Origin: Helicostylum pulchrum
Taxonomy: Eukaryota; Mucoromycota; Mucoromycetes; Mucorales; Mucoraceae
Assembly: GCA_025677825.1 (NCBI GenBank)
Contig: JAIXMO010000042.1
Span: forward strand, 62,001-126,000
DNA: 64,000 bases
Direction of reading: 5' to 3'
Shown: positions 35,049 through 50,294 of the stretch, one piece after another
Numbering within the stretch: the stretch's first letter is position 1
Layout of the letters: every line of letters starts with the position of its first letter
Program-made: the position numbers and the translations under genes
Notes under the pieces: model-generated
Told to the model about the DNA's origin: nothing
What the model saw: only the letters and a program-made list of their open reading frames with translations
The model's database searches: none

Positions 35049-36847
35049 TTAAGCCAAATGGGGGTAATCTTCAATTACTTGTAGTATTGTTGTACCCGCT
35101 AAACCGTTGGCCCAACTGAACCAAGACCTAGTATATTTGGTAGGGTCATTGGCATTAAATGATTCACACATCAAGTTACCAGTCTCTTTGGCCATTCTCT
35201 TTAATATATCAATTAATTCTCTAATCTCCAATTCATCTAATGATGTTTGTATTTGCATTAATAAGCTCATGGGCCAAATCATATGTTGACCTGTATGGGG
35301 TCCACCTATCCCTTTACTAAAATCACCTTCAAAATACCAAGGATTCCATTCCGACAGAATCATATTCCTTGTGTTACGATATATTGTATCATTCTTTTCT
35401 ATGAATCCTATAATTGGTAAACTGAGTAATGACGGCGTATTGGCGTCATCCATTATTAAGTGTGACCCATAACAATCTACTTCAAATGCAAACACCTTTC
35501 CAAATACTGGATGTGTTATAATTGCGTGTTCATAGATCGCTTGGCGAATTCTTTCGCCCAACTCTTTAGCATTAATTAAAATTTGCTGCTGAGCATCAAA
35601 CTCATTTTGTTGACCCTTAAACAGTAATTTTATGTGTTCGCTTAATCTTATTAACTGAACTGATAACTGTGCATTAGAAGGTATCTAAGGTAAAAAGGTA
35701 TAAGTTGGGCCCCCAGTATAACAGTACGGGTGAATAAAATAAAGCTTACTAAATATGGAAAAGTAGTGGCATCATCACTTGGTCTGAAAGCACTTCTTAC
35801 AAGTCCGCAGCTTCTTGTAATACCTCCAATTCCATTTTCGCCAAGTGTTTCAGTCGGACGATCAGTAAATCTTTGAAATCTATAACCACCGTTAAGTGGT
35901 ACAGGCTCTGGCCCATCTGCGGTATGATTAGATGTCAGGCTTTGAGATGTTGTTGCAGGCCATGTACTTTGCATTTGATCTTCAAGTACTTTAAATATAC
36001 GAGGTATAGCTTTTAACCAGTCTTTTGAGGTCACTACTCTTTCTATATCTCCAGTCATTTCGATGTAATCATTGGTTAGTTGAAAAAAGTGACCTATTGA
36101 ATCTAATTCATACTTTTTTTTATACATGAATTAATATTAGCGTAATAATATACTGGTCAAATGATTTTTACCTTGGATTCCCATACAATATTTGGGTTAT
36201 ATGCTGGGGTCACATTATCAGCTGTTGAACCTTTTTTACCTTCTTTTTTAGGAGCGTGCCATGGTCTTAGAAATGCATTTGCGTAAGGGTCATAATATAG
36301 GTAACTGGCTTGCACTTGCATAACACCAAATACCAGGTCTTTTAACCGTTGGTCTTGCTTTATAAATCTCAGGTATGGTTTGATTTGATTAGAAGAATCT
36401 CGAATCCACATGGCTGGAACTATTATAGAAGGGTTGTTAAACACTCATAATATTATATATCTTAGCATGTACTTTACTATCCCCTGTTATTAAAAATGTA
36501 CGAGGGTCTTTGGTATCTTCATTAAACCATTCGACTGTAGTATCCAAGGTATTGGGTAAACAGTTTTGTAATAAGATATATAAATCATGATCTTTCATTT
36601 TGGGTTCTAATGATTTTATATAGTCCTCTATTACTTGACTAGTAAACTTTCTTTGTTTGGGCCGAACGAACTTTAAGCCGTAATATGGGGCGTGGTATGG
36701 TGGTAGTGGTTGTGTAGGGCTTTCATCGGCTGGTGGGATAAATTCAGGTTTGACGTAACGATGTATTAGTACTAGGTTTACTAGAATTATAAAGAACACA
36801 AGTATAAAAGTTGGTAAGGTCTTTTTAAATAAGAATCCATGTAACAT
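35049..36847 (-). CDS. GH125-type exo-alpha-1,6-mannosidase (DUF1237), membrane anchored, 538 aa
   Basis: GH125 enzymes are metal-independent exo-alpha-1,6-mannosidases acting on N-glycans or mannan. Exons: 36847-36478, 36419-36172, 36112-35750 and 35684-35049; total 1617 nt in frame. A single hydrophobic segment near the start (FILVFFIILVNLVLI) indicates a type II Golgi anchor. Family motifs seen are IPAMWIRDSSNQIKPY, QVQASYLYYDPYANAF, ELDSIGHFFQL, a segment ending SAFRPSDDATTFPYL, FAFEVDCYGSHLIMDDANTP and GIGGPHTGQHMIWP. It is followed, 94 bp from its stop, by the start of the same-strand DXD glycosyltransferase. The two may act in the same mannan/N-glycan pathway; that pairing is inference. 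Appears intact. Confidence 0.92.
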
Positions 36848-37808
36848 CACGCCTTCCTAAATAAAAGAGAGAAGAGAGAAAGAAACGGATGCACGATTAT
36901 TTTATTTGTTTGCAAATTGGTCATGCATACCGTTTATTTGCTAAAAAGAGGAACTGTTACATCTTTGTACCCCCTTTATTATGTAATCATACAAAGGCTT
37001 CATAATTACTTAGTACAACGATATCAAAGTTCTTGTAAGGTGACAAGATTTCGTTTTTTTTTTTGAAGGTTGGATTATACTTATTCCACACACGAAAAAA
37101 AAATACAGCTATAAATAATTTTAGCTCGATATACAAACCCAATGTTTCAAAAGCTGAAGCTTCCAGCGAAAATCTAATGGTTTGCACTGCATTGCTAATT
37201 TTTATGCGAGTATCAAACTTGTTGATGACACTTGGCGTCGCGGAAATCCTAATAACTAGACATTTGCAGTATAGAATTATCATTGTTTGTATCGTTTATG
37301 TTGATAGGATTTGCTTGTTAATTATTCGAAAAAATAGGGTATATTCCCAACATTATTAGGCTTGGTTATTGTATGAAAGGGAGGGTTAAAAAAAAGTAGT
37401 ATACATGCTCTTAAAGAAAATACTAAATGTTTTTATAAAACTAGATATAAAAACTAAATTTACTCAATCCTAGTAGTTTAGCACCGTAGAGTTTTACTGA
37501 TTGTTTTGGAAAAAGTATCCTGTATCATAAAAGCCTTCAATATCATTACAGAGCTAGCACAAAAACTACACTAAACTAAAGCCAATATAGATATTTATCT
37601 TCCAAAAACATGCAAAAAAAAAAAAAAATAATTAATTAATAAACACTACCGGGACACACTGAAATGCTACAAAAAAAAGTTAATACCGCACATATTACTT
37701 AATTTAATGAAAGTACTTAGTGCCTTTAAATCCAAGTAAAAGCTGGAAACAACACAGGAGCGGTATTCGGACCCGAGCCAAAGGATAAAAGAAAAGAGAT
37801 TATTAATA
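36848..37808. other. Intergenic region between GH125 gene and the inverted-repeat element
   Basis: The first tens of bases are purine-rich and probably the leader/promoter of the minus-strand GH125 gene. The remainder is AT-rich with no frame that resembles a known protein. Confidence 0.5.
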
Positions 37809-39539
37809 CAGTAGCGGCTCTATTTAGGGGTGACCTGATTTAAGGGTAGGATCGGTTTAAGGGTGGATTTCTCCAGAACATCTTCGGTGCCCCCGCTTTA
37901 ACACCTCTACCACTAATATTTGATTTAAGGGTGGAATCTAACTTTACAAATCTACTAAATATATAAAATAATTTTAAAAGTAGTAATAAAAAAAAAGACT
38001 TATTTAACTTATATAAAAGTGTTTAGTCTTCAAAAGTGTACAATCAAATCGATATTATTAAAACAAAGGGATAATAATCAAACTAATAGAGAGATAGTAT
38101 ACTTACTAACATAAACTTTAAAAATTAATTAAATTATAGAGGCAGTGAATTTATACTTGCATGGAGCGCGTATCAGCAGTGAATCTTTATAAATTTAACT
38201 AGAAAAAGTAATTAAATACAGACTGTTGCCAAGTGATGAAAGATTGGAAAAGAGTGCAGTGTAAGCCAAATAAAGTGAGCACAAAGATACATTCTAGTCC
38301 TATATATCATAGATAGTAGTTCTTAAATGTATTGTAATGTCGTATTCCAATAAATAGTTGTATACTATTTTAATTGACATCAATAAAAAATTTATAGAAT
38401 TTAATGTTTGAGCTCTCACAAAAAACGACACACATCATAATTTTCTGTACAATAACTTGGAAAATCTCAAGAGCTATTTAAAGTAACACCATAGATTGTT
38501 GTTCATCCATTGTCTACTTAAAAACGGGTGTTTTTAAGCGAAGGTTTAGAAGTAACTTCTAAAAAAGGTCATTTTTCGGTGATCGAAATAAGGTGTTTTC
38601 TTTATATGATTAATAACATCAGGAAATGCTTTTTTTACCCAGGTTACTTAGTGAAAGTTACTCCTTAGAATTCTTTCTTTCATACCAAAATTAAAAACCG
38701 CATGTTGTTTTATATTTTTCGCGATTTTTTTTTCTTCAGTCGATCATTTTTAATCATTTTTGGTCATTTTGGGGGTTAACCCTGTTGTGTTTTTGTGATT
38801 ATTTTAAAATTACTCAATATCTGCCTTGCCTTTATTTGTGGAAAAACCAATGAAAATAAAATTTTCTTTTAGGCGCATTTAATATACCTAAACTTATATT
38901 TGTACAAGAAATACAGACCGAGTAATCACTGTTTTAGACGTTTTTATTTCGCTATAATTTGAGTTAAGCGTTCCTTAAATTAATGAATTCTTTAAAGCGC
39001 GTTTTTTCGCCCAGTTTTAGATAATCGCGAAGCTCTGAAAATGGTTACACGATGTTACACTAAAGTGTATTTTTTTATCCAAAAAAAAAAAACGTCTAAA
39101 ACAGCGATTACTCTTTCAGTTTCTGCAGCAGAAGTATAATTTAAAATGGATTAGAAGAGTCTAAACGAGTTCTATGCCATCCATGTTTTTTTTTCCGCAA
39201 AGATAGGCAAATTGTATCCGAAGTAAATATAAAATAATTACAAAACCACAAAAGGGGTTGACCCCCAAAAATGAAAGTCGTAAAAAAACAAAAAAAAGTT
39301 TGTTTTTAAATTTTTGTATCAAAGATATAGTTAAAACAACCATTTTGTATTAAAAAACTTGGGTCCAAAAAGCGTTTCCAGTTTCTTCAAAAAATAAAAG
39401 CAAATATTTATTATAACTGCTAATTTTAGCAGTGATTTCTTATGTGAGCGATTTTAAAGGTCCGGTATCTCAGTGAGCTTTTTTCTTTAGAAGTAAATTA
39501 TTCACTGTTCGATATAAGGGTCAAATAGAGCCGCTACTG
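37809..39539. mobile_element. TA-flanked terminal-inverted-repeat element, 1731 bp, no transposase
   Basis: The ends are a perfect 17-bp inverted repeat, CAGTAGCGGCTCTATTT at 37809 and its complement ending at 39539. Each end is bordered by TA (37807-37808 and 39540-39541), as left by Tc1/mariner/pogo-type insertion. CAGT is a frequent start for that superfamily. Subterminal direct repeats of TTTAAGGGTGG-like words follow the left end (near 37838, 37856 and 37922), with ATAAGGGTC near the right end. No open frame in the element resembles a transposase, so it is non-autonomous or decayed. Superfamily is inferred from ends and TSD only. Confidence 0.8.
38896..39137. repeat. Inverted repeat inside the TIR element
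   Basis: Left arm 38921-38946 (AGTAATCACTGTTTTAGACG then T/A-rich) and right arm 39085-39112 (complement, with one C/G difference) are near-perfect. Weaker pairing extends outward to about 38896 and 39137. The spacer is about 140 bp. It may be a fold-back module or a nested palindromic insertion. Confidence 0.7.
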
Positions 39540-39633
39540 TATGTAAATAATTTCTCGAAAAGAAAACTACTACCAGGAGTATTTTTTTAGAGGAATAAGC
39601 TACACTATTTATTTCTTATTACTATTAATACAT

Positions 39634-40857
<1,224 letters not shown>

Positions 40858-40920
40858 TTTTTTTTTACGCGTGAGAAAAAAAAGGAAGAGAAAAAGAGAC
40901 AGATAAAAAAAAAGAAAGAT

Positions 40921-40979
40921 TTTAGTCTTAATTGGTACGGTTGATTTTTTTTTGGTACGACTTCAAAATAAATTTGGCA
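40921..40979 (+). repeat. Dispersed TGGTACG-rich repeat, copy 2
   Basis: TTAGTCTTAATTGGTACG followed by GGTACGAC, then TCAAAATAAATTTGGCAC, matching 28061-28141 with about 20 nt missing. It lies 64 bp upstream of the divergent hydratase start codon. Confidence 0.75.
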
Positions 40980-41368
40980 CTTTAAAATAAAGCGTGAGAA
41001 TTAGTTTAGATTATGATATTCCAATTTTTATATGCTTTAATGCGTTAGAGCTCTATGTAATATCAAGCTATTAAATTATAACATAATATAGTAATTCATC
41101 AATATCAAATAACAAAACGGTGATGTGAGCTTTATTATTAAAATAAAAATAATATTTGTTTTTTCAATTATACGTTTCTCGTGTGAAATCCAGTAGCAGG
41201 AAATCAATCATGATTATATAGTAACTGCTTGTGTATAACACTCTACACGCCTAGAGAATATATATACATACTTACGGTGTAAACGCCAACCAGTTTTTAT
41301 TATTGGAACATAAGCGTAAAAAGAAAAAAAAAGAGTGCCAAAAAAATAATTTATAAGCGGGGATTTTA

Positions 41369-43020
41369 TTATTTCTCAACAGTGGTGGTAACATCCTTTT
41401 TGGGTTCAATTTCGGGTATCACCATGCCTCCGGCTTTTGCGCGAGCTACTACTTTTTCGGCCCATCTAACTACTGGCATATCAATCCTATTTATTACTTT
41501 TATATAAGTACATAAAGTCTTATGTATGTATTATAATTACTTACATTTTTCCATCTAAACTGAAAGCACCTACTCCTTTTTGAGAATTAGTTTCATATCC
41601 TTCTACAACACGAATTGCTCTTTCAAGGTCTAAATGGAAATACCATTAAATTGATATCTTTTTCATGTAACTATATTTATTACCTGCAGGGTCTGGTAAA
41701 AATGCCTTTTGAATAATATCAATTTGATCAGGGTGAATGGCTTGTTTACCTGCAAAACCAAATTGTTTTCCTTCTTTACATTCTTCATCAAGAATTGTAT
41801 TATCTTTATAATCCACACAAACCTATTTATTTTTATAAGTATTTATTCATCAACTAACCCTATTTATTTTTTTACCAAATCAATTGCTTGTAGTCCATAA
41901 GCACCTGCTGCGTTAACAATTAATTGGCGAGCAAATAACATCTCTTTTCTGGATTTTGAACGAACTAAACCGAGATCTGCACAATAATCTTCTGCTGCAA
42001 ACTAAGTGTATATTATATTAATATATTTGTGTTGTGTAGTTTGATATATCGCTTACAATTAATGCATCTAATCTAGGATCTGCTGTTACGATTTCTTTAA
42101 TATTCATCATACCAAGTGCACTTTCAATAGATGCAATCAATCTAATACGTTCACGTCTATACATTTTTTTTATAAATTATCGTATTCTCTTTGTGTATCT
42201 GTGTATAGTACTTACTGAGATTCGATTGCTACGGAATCAATCATTCTACTTACAAATTGGATATCTTTTGCACTTTGGACTTTTGGAATAACAATAGCTT
42301 GTAATCTCTTAGAAAGAAGCTGCAAAAAAAAAAAAAAAGAAGGGATATGGTTAATAATTATAACATCATGTATACACGCAGTTACATACAATGACATTCA
42401 AATCATCCAGTTCATAGCCTAAGTATATTTAAATTAATATATTTGACTTTGTTTATATCATTTAGATTTTTACCTGAACCTACAGCATTAATTCTAACGG
42501 CTTTTTCGGCTTTTCCATGTTCAGAAGCCTAAAACTTAAATGATAAGCAAAAACATGACAAATAATTTTTAATAATATTTTACCTCTAAAGCGTCAATAA
42601 CCATATGTCTAGCAGTTCCCTTTTTATTCGATGAAACACTATCTTCAAGATCATATACAACACAATCTGCTGCAATCGAGATAGATTTATGAATTTTCCT
42701 TTCATCACTTCCTGGAACTATAAATACATATTTGCATAAATATTTAAATATTTTTCCTCCTCTTATAATTTGTTTTCTGTACCATAAAATAAAGCTCTTC
42801 TCGGTCTCGCTGCTCTTAGATTGTCATTAACATTAGATGCCGTACTGAATACACGCCAAGTTGAAGTTGTGTTGATAGTTGTATTGATACCAGTTCTAGC
42901 TGTTAAAAGTTGTATTTTGTTATATTCTCCTGCACATATAAATAGCGGAAAAAAAGTGTACTTACTAGACAAGGTCCAAGAGTTTGCTGTAACGTTAATC
43001 AAACTTGAAATGCGCAACAT
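41369..43020 (-). CDS. CLYBL: HpcH/HpaI aldolase/citrate-lyase-beta family, mitochondrial CLYBL-like, 353 aa
   Basis: CLYBL enzymes cleave citramalyl-CoA (or act as malate/beta-methylmalate synthases) in mitochondria, linking itaconate/C5-dicarboxylate breakdown to acetyl-CoA. Eleven exons on the minus strand: 43020-42966, 42899-42783, 42717-42584, 42528-42474, 42418-42390, 42319-42216, 42156-42057, 42001-41876, 41822-41684, 41629-41545 and 41486-41369, summing to 1062 nt in frame. The N-terminus is Ser/Thr/Arg-rich and lacks acids, as for import. Motifs: RRALFYVPGSDERKI, CVVYDLEDSV, RINAVGSGYELDDL, IVIPKVQSAKDI, RLIASIESALGMMN, DPRLDALIFAAEDYCADLG, RQLIVNAAGAYGLQAIDLVCVDYKD, FGFAGKQAIHPDQI. 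Metal-binding acidic residues of the fold are present. Exon 5 is only 29 nt. Appears intact. Confidence 0.93.
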
Positions 43021-46000
43021 GGCCTTTTCTTTTTAATGTTGTAATAATAGAAGAAAAAATGGAATGAGGAAAAATATTTCAGCTAAAAATATTTTCCTTT
43101 TTGTGTAGTGTGTGACTCCTGCGCCATTTAATCAAAAATGCTAACAAATGAAACTCAGTTTACTACACTTTTGAATGGCTTTTCATTCCGTTATGTCTTA
43201 AAACGCAAAGGGACAAATCAAAATAATGCATTTAAAAGCGACTATGAAGGCCTGCTCCTAAGTATTTTGTAAATGAAAGGTGAAATATCGGACACGTATA
43301 CTAAAGAAGATGTACCCCATTCGGCCGTAACATCGAATAGATATGGAACCATTTTTTTTATTTACCATCCAAGGGTCCTCAAAAAAATAATTGTGGTTAG
43401 ATAATACAGAAAAAAAACCATTTTGGTAATTAAATTGAATGATCGCTATGGCTTACTGTCTTATTGGTAGTGCTGTATTTTTTTTTACTAAAACACCAAC
43501 TGTACGTCTCCGGTACAAACTTACCAAGGGTTTGAACATGAAGGAGCCTGAGAAAAGAAGAGGAGCTATAAGGATCCATGACATCCTTTCGGGACACCCT
43601 AAAAAAAAACGAATCGGCGAAGAAGAAAGTACTTGGAGCTTATCCGTTAAGAGAATAAAATACTGCATTATCGAAAAACTCGGAGCTGATTAATAAACAA
43701 AGCAATTAAAAAAAAATACGCCAGGTTCAAGCAAAGCCAGCATATATAGTGAAAATAAACTTCTATTTATTGAATCCAAAGGTAATCCCCTATAAGTATA
43801 GAAATTAGAAGAGAATAATATTAATGCTACACGCGCGGTGGGAAAAGACCTATTTTTGGAAGAAATTACCAGTAAAAAATATTTTGATTTTACGTAGAAT
43901 ACGGGCCGATGTTTTTTTTTCAGTGATCAGAATATAAAAGAAAGTAAAAAAAAAATCCAGCAGCTTTTTTCTCTTTCCTTTTTTCCATTTTTATTTGATT
44001 TTTTTTAAGCAATACTCTAATCAAATATTATTCGGTGATATATTTGCTAATATATTAATAAGTCAATAAAATTGATAAAAGTAAAGCAAAAGATTTTATT
44101 ATTTGAAAGGAATAAGAATGACTATTTATATGAATGAGAAGATTTCAATGACAGTTGAATCAGATGATGGTAAAATAGGGAGTTGTTCATAATAGTAATC
44201 ATCATAACAAATATACAAGAAGTACCCCTTTTATGGGAGTGAACGGACCGAGTTGTCTGTGGTATTATTTGAGTGAACAGATCACGATAAATAAGAATAG
44301 GAAATTTGCGTAACAGTGTCGCGGACATCTTTTATAAGGAAAATACACGCGTTATAGATTTACCCGTAGTAAATTTATACTTGTCAAAATAAAGCAGCAA
44401 AGCAGACTTCAAAATAGTAATCAAAAGGTGTGAATATATAGCGTGTATATATCATGCATGCGTATTAAAAAGAAAGTAAATATACGTTTTACTTGTGAAA
44501 GAGCTACTGAAATAATACCTTCCCTACTTGCACATGTTTAAAACAAAAAAAAGAGATGTCTAGTCGTGTACAAGCTGTGATAACCATGAAACAAGAATCC
44601 AACGCTGTTTTATAGAATGTACTAATATTAAAGCAACAAAGACTTCAGTTACTAAGCTTTCTTAACATCATTTTTTCCATCCTGTTATCGATAATCCAAA
44701 TAAACTCATGGCATTAACCTACTGGTATTGCTATTATAGCCATACCATTGAAGGCATAGCAATCGTAAAATTTCTCTTTAAAACGGAACCATTAAAATGT
44801 TTTTGCACGATCAAGACACAGATGTAACAAAGTGTCACTTGTTACATGATATGAGACGCTTTTTAATCAATTCGCTTTTATTAAAAAAAAATCTTCCGTG
44901 TATAACGCTACCTTTCATTCGTCGTAATGCACTTTATCCATTATTACCCTCCATCTCGCAGATATTTGTTCTGTTATGTGTATGGTATAAAGGTGTTAAT
45001 TGCATTTACTCTCGAACCCAAATTCATCTTCATGACAAATCCCCTCCAATACATATTAACCTATGTAATATATATATATAAAATTAACGTATCACTATAA
45101 ACAGTTACTCTCTTGATATTCCCTTTACTTTATTTGAATATGCATTCCTTTTACTTTGTTTCTCTGTCAAAGTCGTAACTACCCAAGTATAGCAATGTAT
45201 AATATTCCATGATCACATTCAGTGATTTACATTATTCTGCTTACTACGTGATGATAATAATGTCCATTCCGAGCTTCTTTTCTCTACCAGCTTCTATTCA
45301 AACTGAATCTTCTCTTTTCTGTCTTTTTTAGTGCGAGACGAAATTGACAGGTTTAAATTGGTTGCTACTAATGAGTGTTTAAGTTGATCGAGATGTCCAA
45401 AGTAGTACGTGTACAGTCCCTTTCTTTCTTTAATGCAGGTTAAAATAAGATGGTTCCAAGATCGTCTATATGTATAGCCATTTCCACATAAGATGTCAAG
45501 ATTGATAACGTAAGACGTAATTGTTAATAGTTTTAGTCAAAGTTGTTGTTACAAGATGAATCAAAGGTTCTATCGGATGATCCTAGCTCTCAGTAAATGG
45601 TAGTTGATTTTTTTTGTTGTTGTGAGTCGAGTTAAAGCGAAAAAAAAAAAAAAAAAAAAAAAAAAAAGATGTGTGGAAGACTTAAATACTCACAATCACT
45701 GAGCTTAAAGGTTTCATTGCTTTATGCAGAGAGGATAATAGAAAGCTCTTAATCCTTTTATATATTAAACCACTAACTTGTGTTAATGTACCAGCAAATA
45801 TATAGTGAATAATTAGGAGGAGCATGACGCTGTTTTTTATTTTCCATTTTTACTTAAAAGCGAGCCAAAGCCATTGGTTCGACAAGCGTAGCTAAATCAT
45901 GCATTCTACTATCAATGAGTCTTGTAGATAAAGAAAGTGATGAAGAATAACCTTCATAATTTATAGAAATTAAAATTGGAATGTTGCTGTTTCTTTAAAA

Positions 46001-47454
46001 TTGTTTCCGGGAAGAGTGACTATGCCAACAGATTCATTCATATCCTTTAAACAGAGTTGTTTGTAAAGCTTGCATAAAATTAATAATACGCTTCGAAATT
46101 AGTTGTGTCTTAATACTTGCACCGAAATACATCCATCTGAAACCAAATAAACAGTTTTTACATCTTTGGCCTACATTATCATTACGATAACGTAAAGCAT
46201 CCACACATATTATATTATTTCGTTTTAAAAAGACCTTTGTTTATTACGTAAAGCCAAATAGATGTACAAATCTCAATATATCCAGTCCTATTTATTTATT
46301 TCAAAACAAAGATACTTATCGCACTGTATCCATCCGTATTAATCATTGTATAAGTACCCCTTGTTCTATTACCCACATATTGTATGAACCACGTAGTAAA
46401 CCTTTTCTCTCGACAAAAATTCGTCATTACATCGTATCTTTTTCAAGTATCTAAATATCTATAACACTACCTGATAATAATGATAACAATAATAAAAAAG
46501 AATTAACCCATCGCTTTATTCTCGCAATAAACTCTTCATCTCGACCGTTCATCAAATTTGGTATACCTATACCAAGTATGAACACTAGTTTATTATTTTA
46601 CTTGCTTATAATATATCCAACACAATCTATCTTCCTTATTTTATACTACTTTACAGACTAAATAGCCTATTTTCGACTGTGTAAGCAAAACTGAAAACCC
46701 TTTTTTTTTAGTTACAAAAGAATATTTTGGTAGCAGTTTTCTCTGTGTGCGAGTTCTTCAAGATATCTGAAGCACTAGTGAGTTACGCATGATACGATTT
46801 TCATATAATGTAGTTACTGACAAAGAATATGTAACCTCGTTTGTGAGTGTGTGCGTGAGTGTGTGCATGTATCTCCTAAAGATAGAATCAAATACAATGA
46901 CACCTGTCTAATTCCAACGTATTTTACCTTTAAAATGGCTTTAATCTGAATTGTAAAAACTTGCTTTGTAAGTTCCCAATACCACAGTTTATAATCGTTA
47001 CAGGGGTTCTTATTTTTGTTCATGCGTTTAAGTGAAAAATAATAGCAGCAGTGAATACGTAAAGCATTTGCGTGATTCAAAGAGAGCAAGTAAAGTAGTG
47101 AATTCATCTCTGGTTGCTAATTTTAAAAAATACAAATGGTATATATGCGTGAGACCAGGAAGACAAAAAAAAAAGTTTGTTACTTTTATTTTTTTGGGCA
47201 TCCCTTTTTTTTAATTGGCTCCGTAATATACCAATTCACTGGGTCGAAGGCCTCTGTGCCTATCAATTATAATTTTGTGCATTGGGCTGATCGACAATAC
47301 ACTCAGGAAGCTTACAAGTTTCTTAAATCGTCCGTGTCAACCATCAAGTGTACTTGGTACTCGGTCATTGCCAAGTTTTTTTATGAAATTCCGCATCTGG
47401 ACATGATTATCACGACAAAACCGTCGCTGTATTAATACGGAAGCCGATACGTCT
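43021..47454. other. Gene-poor region, 4.4 kb
   Basis: No conserved protein was recognised. Small frames near 43139-43273 and 43439-43693 on the plus strand are open, but neither is recognisable. The region holds one MITE-like repeat (44330-44452) and an A-tract of about 27 near 45641-45667. Around 47280-47435 an open frame continues up to the MCM3 pseudogene, but in a different frame and without recognisable homology. Confidence 0.5.
44330..44452. mobile_element. MITE-like repeat, copy 1
   Basis: About 120 bp sharing most bases with 53838-53954. Both copies have inverted ends ATACACGC (44343-44350) and GCGTGTAT (44441-44448), and a conserved interior containing CCGTAGTAAAT, ACTTGTCAAAATAAAG and AATAGTAATCAAAAGGTGT. 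The short size, inverted ends and lack of coding fit a miniature inverted-repeat element. Confidence 0.7.
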
Positions 47455-49414
<1,960 letters not shown>

Positions 49415-49660
49415 TTACCACTTAGTACGTTCCCAACGGCGATCGTATTTTTGGTTCAAAGCAATTAACTTGACTTGTTCACCATCTTTAATATCTTGCC
49501 ATGGGTGAGGGTTTTCTTTATGGTTCCAGGATACATCAGGAGCTCTGCAGGCACGAGCACCAAAGAAGACGGCACCGCTAAGAGCAACACCGAGGATACC
49601 AACAATAGGATAGATTTCGGGCTTCTTGGAGGCCTTGAGGAAACTAGAGAGAGCAGACAT
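49415..49660 (-). CDS. NDUFA4: NDUFA4/MLRQ-B12D family mitochondrial protein, 81 aa
   Basis: Small single-span protein of the mitochondrial inner membrane, associated with respiratory complexes (first assigned to complex I, in animals now to complex IV). The single exon reads MSALSSFLKASKKPEIYPIV, then a membrane segment (GILGVALSGAVFFGARACR), then APDVSWNHKENPHPWQDI and a basic C-terminus ending WERTKW. The PEIYPL-type lead, the glycine-rich span and the P-V-W-x-K-x-N-P-x-P-W motif are the family pattern. Length fits. No intron, which is usual for so short a gene. Confidence 0.9.
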   Translation of the reverse strand: MSALSSFLKASKKPEIYPIVGILGVALSGAVFFGARACRAPDVSWNHKENPHPWQDIKDGEQVKLIALNQKYDRRWERTKW

Positions 49661-50294
49661 TTTTATTTAAATTATTGAATTATTAGATAAAGCAGTAATT
49701 ATTTTTTTGTTGTTGTTGTATTTATACTATGGTAAAAAAAATCATACCACAAATATTTTTTTCGCCCTGATCAATTATAGTATTTTTACGGTTAATGAAG
49801 GAAAAAGGGCTCATTTAGTTATCGAACGATTTAATTTTGAGTGGCCTGATAAAAATTCTTGATAGTCTTCATTTGTACTCCCTCCTCTTTATTTCGATTT
49901 TCATTGGTTAAAATCAGTAACATTCCGTTTTTTTTTGCGGGGATAATATAAATAAAAAAAAGTGTCAGTTCCGTACTTTTTTTTTTATCAGTGCAAGAAA
50001 CGCTAATTATCGAACAGTATCGAGCATATGAAAGTGTAACCGAGTTTTATAATTTTATTACTACCTATTGACACTCGTTATTCAAGCAAGGTATTAACGT
50101 ATCGTACTTGCGTTTAAAAATACCGATTAGTTACTGAAACAAATTCTATCTTTTTTCTGTCCAATAAAAAGCTCATTTGTAGCACTTTCTTTAACCGCAT
50201 GATGTCCCTGGGAAATTAATAACTTATGTTTCACTGTGTCTTTTTGCGGGCACTCTCATGCAAAATAATAGAAAGTGGAAACTTTTATTTTTTA
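49661..50294. other. Intergenic, promoter side of the NDUFA4-like gene
   Basis: Nothing beyond AT-rich DNA with short T and A runs was recognised. Confidence 0.5.

Noticed and set aside
35049..35074. Upstream Met extension of the glycosyltransferase overlapping the GH125 stop
   Set aside because: The extension would overlap the neighbour and adds a Phe-rich stretch ahead of the normal type II anchor; the Met at 34954 gives the usual layout.
43139..43693. Small plus-strand frames (about 44 and 84 codons)
   Set aside because: No family recognised, no joining intron that makes a convincing protein, low complexity in part; could be a gene fragment but cannot be supported.
44330..44452. The dispersed repeat as a solo LTR or tRNA-derived SINE
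   Set aside because: It is too short, has inverted ends rather than TG..CA, and shows no A/B box pattern of a polymerase III promoter.
47136..47435. Open frame just before the MCM3 fragment as its N-terminus
   Set aside because: The text does not resemble known MCM3 N-termini and is in another frame from the following homology.
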